DNA of 64,000 nt from CAVYTF01 sp963771435. Its GTDB lineage: Bacteria > Bacteroidota > Bacteroidia > Chitinophagales > Chitinophagaceae. Of the stretch, positions 18,535-28,275 are shown piece by piece. The notes under the pieces are model-generated. The model was not told where the DNA came from and ran no database searches. It worked only from the letters and a program-made list of their open reading frames with translations. The DNA is taken from NCBI GenBank assembly GCA_963771435.1, contig CAVYTF010000027.1:101610-165609 (forward strand), in the 5' to 3' direction. The position numbers and the translations under genes are program-made. The first letter of the stretch is position 1. The number at the start of each line of letters is the position of its first letter.

Positions 18535-19455
18535 TCAACTAACCGGCGCATTCATCAAATCAAGGATCTTGTTCAGTTCATCCAAAGAATAATATTCTAT
18601 GCTGATGATCCCGTATCCTTTTTTGTTGTGCGCCATTTTTACTTTTGTTCCGAAATAAGACGCTAAATTATCTTCAATTTTTTTGTAAGTGGGCTGCAGT
18701 GCACTTTTTACGGCAGATTTAACAGCACTACTGTCTCCTCTGTAAAGCTTGCGCACAAGATCTTCGGTTTGCCTTACATTCAATCCTTTATTTTTTATTT
18801 CGCTAAAAACATATAACTGTTTATCCACTGTGTCAATATTTATTAACGCCCGTGCGTGTCCCATACTCACATTTCCATTCCGCACCGCAAGTTGAATATC
18901 CGGCGGCAATTTTAGTAACCGTATATAATTAGTTATCGTACTCCGTTCCTTACCCATACGCTCTGCAACTTCTTCCTGCGTGTAGTTTATCTCATCCATC
19001 ATTCGCTTATAACTAAGCCCGATCTCAATAGCGTTAAGGTCTTCGCGCTGTAAGTTTTCAAGCAAGGCAAGTTCAAGCAATTCGCTATCGTTTGCATGGC
19101 GTACATAAACAGGCACATCCTGCAGGCCGGCCAATTTTGCCGCACGAAAACGTCGTTCTCCTGCGATCAACTGGTATTTTCCTGAAGCGGTTTTTGAAAC
19201 AGTTAATGGTTGTATGATATCATGCAGCTTTATTGAGGCAGCCAGTTCCTTCATTCCCTGCTCATCAAAATCTTTGCGCGGGTTTTTTGGATTGGGCAAT
19301 ATTTTATCAATACTAATTCTTGTCGCACTCGTTATTTCTTCAACAACATTGCTTTTTAAATTACCCGAAGTTGTTTTTAGGTCAGCATTAATATTGTCCA
19401 GCAGGGAGCGGATCCCTTTGCCCAATGCTTCCTTATTTTGTTTTTGAATAGCCAT
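18535..19455 (-). CDS. parB: Chromosome partition protein ParB
   Basis: 306 residues. Binds parS and spreads as a CTP-dependent clamp to set up chromosome segregation with ParA. The N-terminal ParB domain contains ILPNPKNPRKDFDEQGMKEL and the GERRFRAAKLAG box that binds CTP, near 117-128; the helix-turn-helix region includes YTQEEVAERMGKERSTITN near 167; the C-terminal dimer domain ends IISIEYYSLDELNKIL. Starts 5 bases after parA ends. No parS copy (GTTTCACGTGAAAC type) was found in the window. Confidence 0.95.
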   Translation of the reverse strand: MAIQKQNKEALGKGIRSLLDNINADLKTTSGNLKSNVVEEITSATRISIDKILPNPKNPRKDFDEQGMKELAASIKLHDIIQPLTVSKTASGKYQLIAGERRFRAAKLAGLQDVPVYVRHANDSELLELALLENLQREDLNAIEIGLSYKRMMDEINYTQEEVAERMGKERSTITNYIRLLKLPPDIQLAVRNGNVSMGHARALINIDTVDKQLYVFSEIKNKGLNVRQTEDLVRKLYRGDSSAVKSAVKSALQPTYKKIEDNLASYFGTKVKMAHNKKGYGIISIEYYSLDELNKILDLMNAPVS

Positions 19456-19460
19456 GTTAT

Positions 19461-20262
19461 TTATTCTATGATCCTTTCTTTGTTTGTCATTTTTGTCATC
19501 TCATTTTTTTGCAAAACCTCTTTGGCAAGATTGAGATAATTTATTGCATCCCTTACTGTCCGAATCGTACATTATAACCGGCTTCCCAAAACTTGGCGCT
19601 TCGCTAAGCCTCGTGTTACGGTGAATAATGGTGGAGAAAACCATTTCGTCAAAATGCCTGCGCACTTCGCTCACCACCTGGTTGCACAGGCGCAACCTTC
19701 CGTCATACATGGTCATTAAGATCCCTTCTATTTGCAGTTCCGTGTTCAGGCGGCTTTGTACAATTTTTATTGTATTTAATAATTTGCCCAAGCCTTCTAA
19801 CGCAAAAAATTCGCACTGCACGGGTATGATAACACTATCAGCCGCAGCAAGCGCATTCACGGTCATCAACCCCAAAGAAGGGGAACAATCAATAATTATA
19901 AAATCGTAGTTTTTTCTTACGGGGTCAAAGGATCACTTCAGCACATTTTCCCTGTTAGGGTAATTTATCATTTCAATTTCAAAACCAACAAGGTCAATGT
20001 GCGAAGGTATCAGGTCCAGGTTTGGCATTTCGCATTTCAGTATCACATCTGCCGGCACCGCATTATTTATCATACATTCATACAAACCATGCATCACGTT
20101 GTGAAGGTCAAAGCCAATACCGGTCGTCGTATTTGCCTGAGGGTCTGCGTCCACCAGTAATGTTTTATATTCAAGCACCGCAAGGCTTGCAGCTAAATTT
20201 ATGGCAGTTGTAGTTTTGCCAACTCCACCTTTTTGGTTTGCTACGCCTATAATTCTTGCCAT
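19461..20262 (-). CDS. parA: Chromosome partition ATPase ParA, with in-frame stop and frameshift
   Basis: Walker-type ATPase partner of ParB. MARIIGVANQKGGVGKTTT gives the deviant P-loop KGGVGKTT at 11-18; VDADPQANTT, IIIDCSPSLGL and the NALAAADSVIIPVQCE region follow. Two lesions interrupt it. A TGA at 19933-19935 separates ENVLK from SFDPVRKNYDF in the same frame and overlaps a GATC. A one-base insertion near 19548 changes SKGAINYLNLAKEVLQKN to a non-family tail. Repaired, the gene ends in a TAA at 19461, just before parB. Both halves are otherwise well conserved, so consensus error is the best reading. Confidence 0.88.
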
Positions 20263-20316
20263 AATTTATTTACTTAAGTCGTCTTTAGCTTTATTAATGA
20301 TCCGTCAGTCGGGTCG

Positions 20317-20324
20317 CAAATGTA
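20317..20324 (-). promoter_or_regulatory. Possible -7 box of parA inside an inverted repeat
   Basis: Minus-strand TACATTTG fits TAnnTTTG about 55 bases before the parA start. It lies between CCGTCA (20302-20307) and TGACGG (20335-20340), arms of a short inverted repeat that could be an operator. No -33 TTG at the right distance. Confidence 0.35.
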
Positions 20325-20531
20325 AAATATTATATGACGGTTCTCAGCATTAAAACAAAAAATACAAACGCTCTATAAGAAAATTTGACAGGGTTTTAAG
20401 GTTAAGGAATTTTTCAGCAAATATTCAAGCAGTCTTCAAAAGTGAGTCTAAATTTTACAACATATTGATTTATAATTCATTTAAAAACATTTTCCTTCCT
20501 CAAAATTGACTTACCGGGTCAAAAAGTAGAG

Positions 20532-20699
20532 TTTCTAAGCTCTTTAGAAAGGTTTCTAAGCTCTTTAGAAAGGTTTCTAAGTCTTTTAGAAAGGTTTCTA
20601 AACCCTTTAGAAAGGTTTCTAAGACCCTTAGAAAGGTTTCTAAGCCCTTTAGAAAGGTTTCTAAGACCTTTAGAAAGGTTTCTAAGCCTCCTGGAAACT
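20532..20699. repeat. Tandem array C: eight 21-bp palindromic units
   Basis: Exactly 8 x 21 bp. Seven units are TTTCTAA-N5-TTAGAAA-GG: perfect 7-bp arms around a variable 5-base centre (GCTCT, GCTCT, GTCTT, ACCCT, GACCC, GCCCT, GACCT). The last unit keeps the left arm but its right arm has decayed. Each unit is thus a dyad of 19 bp plus GG. It lies in the 514-base divergent spacer between parA and the metallophosphoesterase, and the rest of that spacer holds no gene. Confidence 0.95.
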
Positions 20700-20776
20700 G
20701 GATAAAATTGAAAGAAAACTTTAAATATTGGGCAGGCATCCTATAAAATATAACCAGTTACTTTGCAAAAAACAAT

Positions 20777-22025
20777 ATGAGGAATTTTAGTTCATGGTGG
20801 ATCGTTGTGGTGGCACTGGTTTTAATTGACCTGTACGTTTTCAACACTGTTCGCAGCCTCACCAGCCACAACAGCGAAAAGAGCAGGCTTTTTATTTCGG
20901 GGGCTTACCTTATTGTGGCTTCGGTTTGCATCATGATCGTGGTGGTTTACCCTTTTACGCCGTCTTATTACAAATATCCTGTTTTTCGCAACTATCTTTT
21001 TATCATTATTATCGGTTTATATTTTGCAAAGATCATTGCCGCAGCTTTTTTTCTGTTGGATGATGTGCGACGGGGCGCAGTTTGGCTAATGGGCAAAATA
21101 TTTCCAAATACAGGCGTTGATTTTGTTCAGCAGGATGGGCAAATCAGCCGCTCTGTTTTTTTAAGCTGGCTGGGCATTGGGCTCGGCGGCGGCCTGTTTG
21201 GTTCGCTGCTCTATGGTTTTTCTAATAAATATAATTACAGGGTAAAAACTGTGCGCCTAAGTTTCAGCAACCTGCCCGCGGCTTTTAAAGGATTAAAAAT
21301 TGTGCAGGTAAGCGACATCCACAGCGGCAGCTTTACCAATAAAAAAGCAGTAAACCATGGGGTGGATATGATCTTGCAGCAAAATGCTGATCTTGATCCT
21401 TTTTACCGGCGACCTGGTAAATAATAACGCTGATGAAATGAACGACTACAAAGATGTTTTCAGCCGCTTGAAAGCGCCGATGGGGGTTTTCAGCACACTT
21501 GGCAATCATGATTATGGCGATTATACTCCCTGGCCAACCGAAGCCGCTAAAAAAGAAAATTTAGACCGGCTGAAGAATATTGAAGCCGAAATGGGCTGGA
21601 AGTTATTGATGAATGAACATGTTGTTTTGGAAAAAAATAACCAGCAAATTGCTTTGATCGGGGTTGAGAACTGGAGCGCATCAAGCCGTTTCCCTAAGCA
21701 TGGCAGGCTGGATCTGGCTTATCCCGGAACGGAAAAATATCCCTTTAAAATATTAATGAGCCACGACCCCAGCCACTGGGATGCGCAGGTGCGGCCGGAT
21801 TACCCTGAAATAGACCTAACGCTTGCCGGGCATACGCACGGGATGCAGTTTGGCGTGGAACTGCCCCATTTTAAATGGAGCCCTGTGCAATGGATGTATA
21901 AGGAATGGGCCGGGCTTTATGAAAAAGGCAGGCAAAAATTATATGTGAACCGGGGCTATGGTTTTATAGGCTACCCCGGAAGAGTTGGCATTCTCCCTGA
22001 GATCACTGTGATCGAATTAGGATAA
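20777..22025 (+). CDS. Membrane-anchored metallophosphoesterase, frame interrupted
   Basis: About 415 residues after repair. Four membrane segments in the first 150 residues are followed by an extracytoplasmic calcineurin-like domain: VQVSDIHSGS, LFTGDLVNNNADE, STLGNHDYGDY, ILMSHDPSHW and LAGHTHGMQFG, the metal ligands of the YaeI/YkoQ type. A single extra G at 21395 (making TTGATC) breaks the frame between ILQQNADL and ILFTGDLVN. The domain order is normal, so the shift is probably technical. Possible substrates include lipid or nucleotide phosphates; not determinable. Confidence 0.87.
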
Positions 22026-22136
22026 AAGCGGTTCCGCGACTGGACATTCTAACATTTCTTTAGAATTATAATTAATTTTTTCACGTTTTAGCAGTCAGGA
22101 ATGGTAAATTATTTATTTGATCTAAAAAACTAAGCA

Positions 22137-22718
22137 ATGAAAAGAATCATTTTATCGGCCTTTGCAATTTTTTCTTTTGTAATTATTACGAACGCACAGG
22201 GCTTTCATTTGGGGTTAAAAGGAGGCGTGAACCTTGGCAAAGTAGACGGCGAATCTTTTAGCCAGGGCTTTAATGCAGGATTTCAGTTGGGCGGTTATGC
22301 GCAAATTGATTTCAGTAAATATTTAGGCATCCAGCCTGAATTATTATTTAACCAAACGAATACTAAATATGATACTTCTTCCGGGCAGATCTTTGATCTT
22401 CAAAATGGTTCCAATCTTTCGCTCAACTATTTAAGCGTTCCCGTATTGCTTCGGATAAATCCTTCAAAAATACTCACATTAAATGTGGGCCCGCAATACA
22501 GTATATTGCTTAATAATCATCAAACTATTTTACAAAACAGCGAAGATGCTTTTAAAAGCGGTGATTTTTCTGTAGTAGTAGGCGCCCAGATAAATTTGGG
22601 AGGCATAAACGTTTATGGACGGTATAATATCGGCCTCGCAAACATTAGTGACATTAATTCGGAAAATAGCTGGAAAAGCGAGCAAATACAACTTGGGATA
22701 GGATTAAGGCTATTATAA
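22137..22718 (+). CDS. Outer-membrane beta-barrel protein (PorT/OmpA-barrel type)
   Basis: 193 residues. Signal peptide to about residue 20 (MKRIILSAFAIFSFVIITNAQ), then alternating amphipathic strands with the family's opening GLKGGVNLGK and middle LGIQPELLFNQTN, ending in a C-terminal strand (IQLGIGLRLL). These small eight-strand barrels are common in Bacteroidota; function is generally unknown. Confidence 0.82.
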   Translation: MKRIILSAFAIFSFVIITNAQGFHLGLKGGVNLGKVDGESFSQGFNAGFQLGGYAQIDFSKYLGIQPELLFNQTNTKYDTSSGQIFDLQNGSNLSLNYLSVPVLLRINPSKILTLNVGPQYSILLNNHQTILQNSEDAFKSGDFSVVVGAQINLGGINVYGRYNIGLANISDINSENSWKSEQIQLGIGLRLL

Positions 22719-22778
22719 AAAGAGACGTTTTTATTTCATAAGAAACAGTATATCTGGCTATTATGGTATTTTAGCCAA

Positions 22779-22947
22779 ATATCGGAGCGCTTACTCCAGA
22801 TCTCCGGGTATGCACCCAAAATCTCCGGGTATGCACCCAGTATCTCCGGGTACGCACCCAGGATCTCCGGGTATGCACCCAGTATCTCCGGGTATGCACC
22901 TAAGATCTCCGGGTATGCACTACAAAATCTCCGGTGCGTACTCCAAA
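22779..22947. repeat. Tandem array D: about eight 21/22-bp units
   Basis: Five near-identical 21-bp units (ATCTCCGGGTATGCACCCAGT type) from 22800, then a 22-bp unit and degenerate units at both edges. Each core has GGGT-ATGC-ACCC, a short inverted repeat. Last three bases vary (AAA, AGT, AGG, AGT, AAG). It lies in the 432-base spacer between the barrel gene and lon; no gene is supported there. Confidence 0.93.
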
Positions 22948-23150
22948 TGCTAAAGAACTTAATGAATATCAACCGGAATAAATGATCTTTATTTTTAGAA
23001 CATCCGGCGCAACCGAATGTTTTTTATGCCAATTTGAGCCGAATATTTACTTTTACCCCCTTTGGCATTTTTATTGAAATGTTTAGCTTCCTGTTTTAAA
23101 TTATCTTATACAAGCTACGGAATGACATTCTGACCGTAGAAAAATCGCTT

Positions 23151-25550
23151 ATGAACAAAGAAAGTTTCTATTTAAAGACTGATGACGATAATGATTTTTT
23201 GCCCATTATACCAATTAATGAAAATGATGCAGAAGATAAAAATTTAGTGGTTCCCAAAGTTTTGCCTTTACTACCATTACGTAATACTGTTCTCTTTCCC
23301 GGCGTGGTGTTGCCTATAACTGTTGGCAGAGACAAAAGCATAAAAGCAGTAACTGATTCTTACAAAGCAGACAAACTGATCGGTGTTTTAGCCCAAAAAG
23401 ATTCCTCCATAGAAGAGCCTACCCTTATTGATCTATGCGAAATTGGAACAGTGGCAAAGATCGTTAAGCTGATAAAAATGCCTGACGGCGGCACAACGGT
23501 TATTATCCAAGGGAAAAAGCGCTTTAAGGTGCTTGATCTTGTTTCAGACGATCCTTATTTTAAAGCAAACATAAGTCTGCTGCCGGATGATATAACACCG
23601 CCTGGTGAAAATTTTCAGGCATATACTGCCACAATAAAGGATCTTGCAACGCAAATAATACAATTATCTCCTAATCTTCCCACAGAAGCTTCTATCATTT
23701 TAAGAAATATTGAACATCCTTCTTTTCTTATCAATTTTGTAAGCAGCAATTTAAACAATGATATTCCCGAAAAACAGATGCTACTTGAAATTGATGATGT
23801 AAAAACACGCTCGGAAAAACTTGTAGAGTTATTACATCGTGAATTGCAGTTCGCAGAATTAAAAAACAAAGTAACAAATAAAACCCGCACAGAACTTGAC
23901 AAGCAGCAGCGCGATTATTTTCTACAGCAGCAATTAAAAAGCATTAAGGATGAATTGGGAGGAGACATTAATGAACGTGAGATCCATGAAATGAAGAAAA
24001 AGGCTGAAGCTAAGAAATGGCCTGAGGCTGCTAAGAATTTATTTAAAAGTGGCGTTGAGAAATTGGAAAGGATGCACCCAAGCACCCCTGATTTTTCAGT
24101 CGTTTACAATCATCTTGACTTAATGCTCGACCTTCCTTGGGAAGAATATACAAAGGACAGCTATGATCTAAAAAAGGCGAAACAAGTGCTGGATGATGAC
24201 CATTACGGCATGAAAAAAATAAAAGAACGTATTCTTGAATACCTCGCAGTATTGAAATTAAAGGGTGATATGAAAAGCCCGATTCTCTGTTTTGTTGGCC
24301 CTCCGGGAATTGGCAAAACTTCGCTTGGACGGAGTATTGCACATGCCATCGGAAGAAAATATGTGCGTGTAAGTTTAGGCGGCCTGCATGACGAAAGCGA
24401 AATCCGCGGTCATCGCAAAACATATATAGGCGCAATGCCGGGTCGCATTTTGCAAAATATTCGCAAGGTAAAATCATCAAATCCAGTAATGATCTTGGAT
24501 GAGATAGATAAAATAGGAAACGATTTTCGTGGAGACCCTTCTTCTGCCCTCCTTGAAGTCCTTGATCCTGAACAAAATCATACTTTTTACGATAATTATT
24601 TAGAGCTTGAATATGATTTAAGTAAAGTTTTGTTCATCGCGACGGCAAATAATATCCAAAATATTCAGCCAGCACTACGCGACCGTTTGGAGATAATTGA
24701 TTTAAGTGGTTATGCTGTAGAAGAAAAAGTGGAAATTGCTAAAAGGCATTTGATCCCAAAACAAAAAGAAGCTCACGGCCTTAAGAAAGTTAATTTTAAA
24801 ATAGGCGATGCTGTTCTTGAAAAATTAATTGAAAGCTATACACGGGAAAGCGGTGTGCGCGAGCTTGATCGTCAGCTTGCTGGCATCATGCGGTTTGAGG
24901 CAAAGGAATTTGCAACAAAAAATAAAATAAAGCCAACACTTACTAAAGTGGATTTACAACGAGTTCTTGGTACGCCGCGGTACAGCAATGAAATTTACAA
25001 AACTGCAAACATGCCCGGTGTTACCGTTGGCCTGGCATGGACATATGTTGGCGGCGATATTTTGTTTATCGAAACTATTTTAAGCGAGGGTAAGGGCGAA
25101 CTGAAACTCACCGGCAATCTCGGAAATGTTATGAAAGAAAGTGCAGCCACCGCTCTCACCTACCTACAATCAAACGCAAAGAAAAGTAATATTGAACCCG
25201 ATTTATTCCTGAAAAAAAACATCCATATCCACGTGCCGGAAGGCGCTACGCCAAAGGATGGCCCCAGTGCAGGTATTACTATGCTTACATCTCTTGCAAG
25301 CGCATTCACAGGAAGAAAGGTAAAGCCTTATTTAGCCATGACAGGTGAAATTACTTTACGGGGACAGGTTCTTCCTGTTGGCGGCATCAAAGAAAAAATA
25401 TTGGCAGCCAAACGTGCAGGACTAAAGGAAATTGTTCTTTGTTGGCAAAATGAAAAAGATGTAATGGAAATTGACAGCAGTTTTATAAAAGGTGTGCAGT
25501 TTCATTATATAAAAAATATGCAGCAGGTACTCGATATTGCACTTTTATAA
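23151..25550 (+). CDS. lon: ATP-dependent protease Lon
   Basis: 799 residues. Cytoplasmic AAA+ protease that removes damaged and some regulatory proteins. The LON substrate-binding domain (about 35-235) starts LPLLPLRNTVLFPGVVLP; a coiled helical region follows; the P-loop GPPGIGKT is at about 383-390 and the Walker B MILDEIDKIG near 447. The protease domain has Ser706 in KDGPSAG and Lys747 in VGGIKEKILAAKRAG. Intact. A strong terminator follows. No obvious heat-shock operator was seen upstream, only array D. Confidence 0.97.
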   Translation: MNKESFYLKTDDDNDFLPIIPINENDAEDKNLVVPKVLPLLPLRNTVLFPGVVLPITVGRDKSIKAVTDSYKADKLIGVLAQKDSSIEEPTLIDLCEIGTVAKIVKLIKMPDGGTTVIIQGKKRFKVLDLVSDDPYFKANISLLPDDITPPGENFQAYTATIKDLATQIIQLSPNLPTEASIILRNIEHPSFLINFVSSNLNNDIPEKQMLLEIDDVKTRSEKLVELLHRELQFAELKNKVTNKTRTELDKQQRDYFLQQQLKSIKDELGGDINEREIHEMKKKAEAKKWPEAAKNLFKSGVEKLERMHPSTPDFSVVYNHLDLMLDLPWEEYTKDSYDLKKAKQVLDDDHYGMKKIKERILEYLAVLKLKGDMKSPILCFVGPPGIGKTSLGRSIAHAIGRKYVRVSLGGLHDESEIRGHRKTYIGAMPGRILQNIRKVKSSNPVMILDEIDKIGNDFRGDPSSALLEVLDPEQNHTFYDNYLELEYDLSKVLFIATANNIQNIQPALRDRLEIIDLSGYAVEEKVEIAKRHLIPKQKEAHGLKKVNFKIGDAVLEKLIESYTRESGVRELDRQLAGIMRFEAKEFATKNKIKPTLTKVDLQRVLGTPRYSNEIYKTANMPGVTVGLAWTYVGGDILFIETILSEGKGELKLTGNLGNVMKESAATALTYLQSNAKKSNIEPDLFLKKNIHIHVPEGATPKDGPSAGITMLTSLASAFTGRKVKPYLAMTGEITLRGQVLPVGGIKEKILAAKRAGLKEIVLCWQNEKDVMEIDSSFIKGVQFHYIKNMQQVLDIALL

Positions 25551-25646
25551 AAAATTATAGATTCTTAACAACCATTGGCATAATATTTTCGTATGTTTGT
25601 CTTGGTGATAATCAATTTTCATATTGGTTGTTTTAAGGGTTAAAGT

Positions 25647-25680
25647 AATTCCTCCATTTTTATGGAGGAATTTATTTTTT
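25647..25680 (+). terminator. Rho-independent terminator after lon
   Basis: AATTCCTCCA pairs perfectly with TGGAGGAATT (10 bp, six-base loop), followed by TATTTTTT. Located about 100 bases after the lon stop. Confidence 0.85.
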
Positions 25681-25715
25681 ATGCATGTTTGCAGCAAATT
25701 CCCCAAACAGAACCA

Positions 25716-26243
25716 TTAATCCTTCTTATCTCCTTCGAAATAATCTATTTTATGCTTAAAAAGCACATTAAAGGTGGTCAGTGAGCCATAAATGCGCGTA
25801 ATGTATTGCTGCATGTTTATTTTATCCTCGTCAGTAAGCTTATCATGTGCGTTAATCCGCTGTTCCATTACACGCAGGCGGTCACGAAGCATCACTATTT
25901 TATGAAAGAAAACATCGATTGGCACTTCTTTTTCTTTCAAAGAATCATCTCCAGGCTTTAAGATCATTACACCATCTTTCCATTTTTCGCCAAGCGGCAC
26001 CAATTCGGTCACGTCACTCCATTCGCGCAATATTTTTATAAGCCCGTCCTCTGCATCACTAAAACTAACATTATACTCAGGCTCAATTTTCTCTACCACC
26101 TCCAGCAATGTATTTTCTTTTGGCACTGTTCTTATTCCATACTCTACAAAAGTAATTTCATAAGCACGTCTATTTAAGCGTGTTACCACGCCCATACCGT
26201 ACGAAACGTGTTTCACCCTTGAGCCTACACCAAGAAGTTCCAT
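25716..26243 (-). CDS. Conserved hypothetical protein with CarD/UvrD-tail-like N-terminus
   Basis: 175 residues. Residues 1-50 read VGSRVKHVSYGMGVVTRL...ITFVEYGIRTVPKENTLL, the G-x-x-V-x-H-x-x-(F/Y)-G-x-G-x-V pattern of small Tudor-like beta barrels found in CarD, TRCF and the tail of UvrD/PcrA helicases. The remainder is helical and charged, with DKINMQQYITRIYGSL. It might contact RNA polymerase or a nucleic-acid enzyme, by analogy only. 36 bases downstream of the ABC-F gene on the same strand. Confidence 0.65.
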   Translation of the reverse strand: MELLGVGSRVKHVSYGMGVVTRLNRRAYEITFVEYGIRTVPKENTLLEVVEKIEPEYNVSFSDAEDGLIKILREWSDVTELVPLGEKWKDGVMILKPGDDSLKEKEVPIDVFFHKIVMLRDRLRVMEQRINAHDKLTDEDKINMQQYITRIYGSLTTFNVLFKHKIDYFEGDKKD

Positions 26244-26279
26244 AATTCAATTAATAGTTTAGGTAAAAATAATAATTTC

Positions 26280-28199
26280 CTAGACAACTTCGCTCAGTTC
26301 TAACCACCTTAGCTCCTTTTCTTCCATTTGTTTTGCAATTGCTATCATTCGCTCGCTTAGTTTGTTCAGTTCTTCAAAAGCAAGTGTGCCGCTGCTCATT
26401 TTCTCTGTAATTATTTTCCTTTCTTCTTCCAGCGTAGCCATGTCTTTTTCCAATATTTCAAACTCGCGTTTGTCTTTAAAGGAAGGTTTCTTTTTGGTTG
26501 ATGGTTGTTGGTTGATAGCTGGTAGCGGGGAAGTGGTTGCTTCCGGTAAAGAATTGCCTTTGTATTTGTATTCTTCCAGTTCTTTCCATTTATCTGTTTT
26601 CTTTTCGTTTTCTTTTAGCCATAGGCGGTATTGAGAATAGTTTCCCGGGAAATCACGCACTTCCCCATTGCCTTCAAATACAAATAAATGGTCCACCAGC
26701 CTGTCCATAAAATAACGGTCATGGCTTACAATTAACACACAACCCTGGTATTCGCTTAGGAAGTTTTCCAGCACGGCAAGTGTTGGTAAATCAAGGTCGT
26801 TGGTAGGTTCATCCAGTATTAAAAAGTTGGGATTGGTGAATAATATGGTAAGTAATTGCAGTCTCTTTTTCTCTCCACCGCTAAGCGAAAACAAGTAAGT
26901 ATATTGTTTCTCCGGCGGAAAAAGGAATAACTCCAAAAATTGAGCTGCGCTTAAACTCCCACCCTTTGCCAATGGGAAATTCTCGGCAAAAGTTTTTACA
27001 TATTCTATCACGCGCATGTTGTCCTTTATTTCCAACCCTTGTTGGGAAAAATTGCCAAACACCACCGTGTCTCCGACATTTATTTTGCCACTATCTGCAG
27101 TTTCTTTTTCCTGGAGAATGTTTAAGAAGGTAGATTTCCCCACACCGTTCTTGCCAATAACCCCAATCCTTTCGCCCTTGCTGAATGTATAATCAAAGCC
27201 TTTCAGGATTTTCAAATCACCATAGCTTTTATACACTTTCTTCATCTCTATCACCTTCCCTCCCAGCCTGCTCATTTTCACACTCAGTTGCATCTGCGCA
27301 TCCACAATTTTCTGTTTCGCCCTGGATTCCACCTCATAAAAATTATCCTGCCTGCTCTTGCTCTTGGTGGTGCGCGCTTTGGGCTGCTTGCGCATCCATT
27401 CCAGCTCTTTGCGGTATTCATTTTTGGCCTTGTCAATGCTGGCCATTTCGCTTTCTATACGCGCAGCCTTTTTCTCCATGTAATTTTCATAATCCCCCTT
27501 GTACACATACATATTGCTGCGCTCCAGTTCCCAAATCTCTTCTGTAACAGCGTCTAAAAAGTAGCGGTCATGCGTTACGAGCAGCAGCGTAATGTTTTCC
27601 TGGTTGAGGAAATGTTCCAGCCATTCTATCATTTCCACGTCAAGATGGTTGGTTGGTTCATCCATCATCAGCAGGGTGTGCTTATGGTCAAAGCCGATGT
27701 CAATAAGCGTTTTAGCAAGCGCCACTCTTTTGCGCTGGCCGCCGCTGAGGTTGCTTACCACATCTTTTAAATGATGGATATTCAGTTTGCCCAATATCTC
27801 TTTCACTTTGGCTTCAAACACCCAGGCGTTCAGTTCGTCCATGGCGCCCATTGCTTCAATCATGGCGTCGCCGTCGCCGCTTTCTTCGGCAGCTTCATAT
27901 TGTTGAATGGCGCTCATCACCGGGTGGGCAAGGTGGAAGATGTTTTCCAGTATTGTTTTGTTCTCATCAAACTGCGGATCCTGTTCAAACAGCGCCACCG
28001 TTACGTCTTTGTGTATCCAAAGCTTGCCTTCGTCGGGGGTTTCGTTGCCTGCCAGGATGCGCAGCAGCGTTGATTTGCCCACACCGTTTCGCGCAATAAG
28101 CGCAATTTTATCCCCTTCGCTGATGTGAAATGAAATGTTGTTGAACAGTGGCGTGATGCCGTAACTCTTGGTTAAACCCTCCGCAGAAACATAGTGCAT
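26280..28199 (-). CDS. ABC-F family ATPase
   Basis: 639 residues from MHYVSAEGLTKSYG; 15 upstream in-frame codons look like leader. Two nucleotide-binding domains without membrane segments: domain 1 with ARNGVGKSTLLRIL, LSGGQRKRVALAK and LLMMDEPTNHLD; then the ~80-residue linker with a basic helix (EWMRKQPKARTTKSKSRQ); domain 2 with GKNGVGKSTFLNIL, LSGGEKKRLQLL and LILDEPTNDLD. The C-terminal Uup-like coiled coil (EILEKDMATLEEERKIITEK) is present. Such proteins act on ribosomes; which member this is (Uup-, Ettα- or resistance-type) is undecided. Confidence 0.92.
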   Translation of the reverse strand: MHYVSAEGLTKSYGITPLFNNISFHISEGDKIALIARNGVGKSTLLRILAGNETPDEGKLWIHKDVTVALFEQDPQFDENKTILENIFHLAHPVMSAIQQYEAAEESGDGDAMIEAMGAMDELNAWVFEAKVKEILGKLNIHHLKDVVSNLSGGQRKRVALAKTLIDIGFDHKHTLLMMDEPTNHLDVEMIEWLEHFLNQENITLLLVTHDRYFLDAVTEEIWELERSNMYVYKGDYENYMEKKAARIESEMASIDKAKNEYRKELEWMRKQPKARTTKSKSRQDNFYEVESRAKQKIVDAQMQLSVKMSRLGGKVIEMKKVYKSYGDLKILKGFDYTFSKGERIGVIGKNGVGKSTFLNILQEKETADSGKINVGDTVVFGNFSQQGLEIKDNMRVIEYVKTFAENFPLAKGGSLSAAQFLELFLFPPEKQYTYLFSLSGGEKKRLQLLTILFTNPNFLILDEPTNDLDLPTLAVLENFLSEYQGCVLIVSHDRYFMDRLVDHLFVFEGNGEVRDFPGNYSQYRLWLKENEKKTDKWKELEEYKYKGNSLPEATTSPLPAINQQPSTKKKPSFKDKREFEILEKDMATLEEERKIITEKMSSGTLAFEELNKLSERMIAIAKQMEEKELRWLELSEVV

Positions 28200-28275
28200 A
28201 GGCCGCAAATGTAATTTGGAAAGCTGAGTAACGGGCACTGACAATACCCCTATGCTTACTTTAGCGTGGCCTTGT

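Noticed and set aside
20500..20739. Leu/Glu-rich repeat frame across array C (minus strand)
   Set aside because: Same reason: period effect over palindromic DNA, no family, no start context.
7423..22947. CRISPR arrays
   Set aside because: Units are contiguous, with no unique spacers of 26-40 bp, and no cas genes are present.
22736..22972. Repeat peptide frame across array D (minus strand)
   Set aside because: Period effect; contains a 22-bp unit that would break a conserved repeat peptide.
26196..26216. parS-like palindrome (GAAACGTGTTTC)
   Set aside because: Arms are in the opposite order to parS (GTTTC...GAAAC) and it lies in a coding region.
27185..28128. Overlapping plus-strand frames over the ABC-F gene
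   Set aside because: Shadows of a well-conserved gene.
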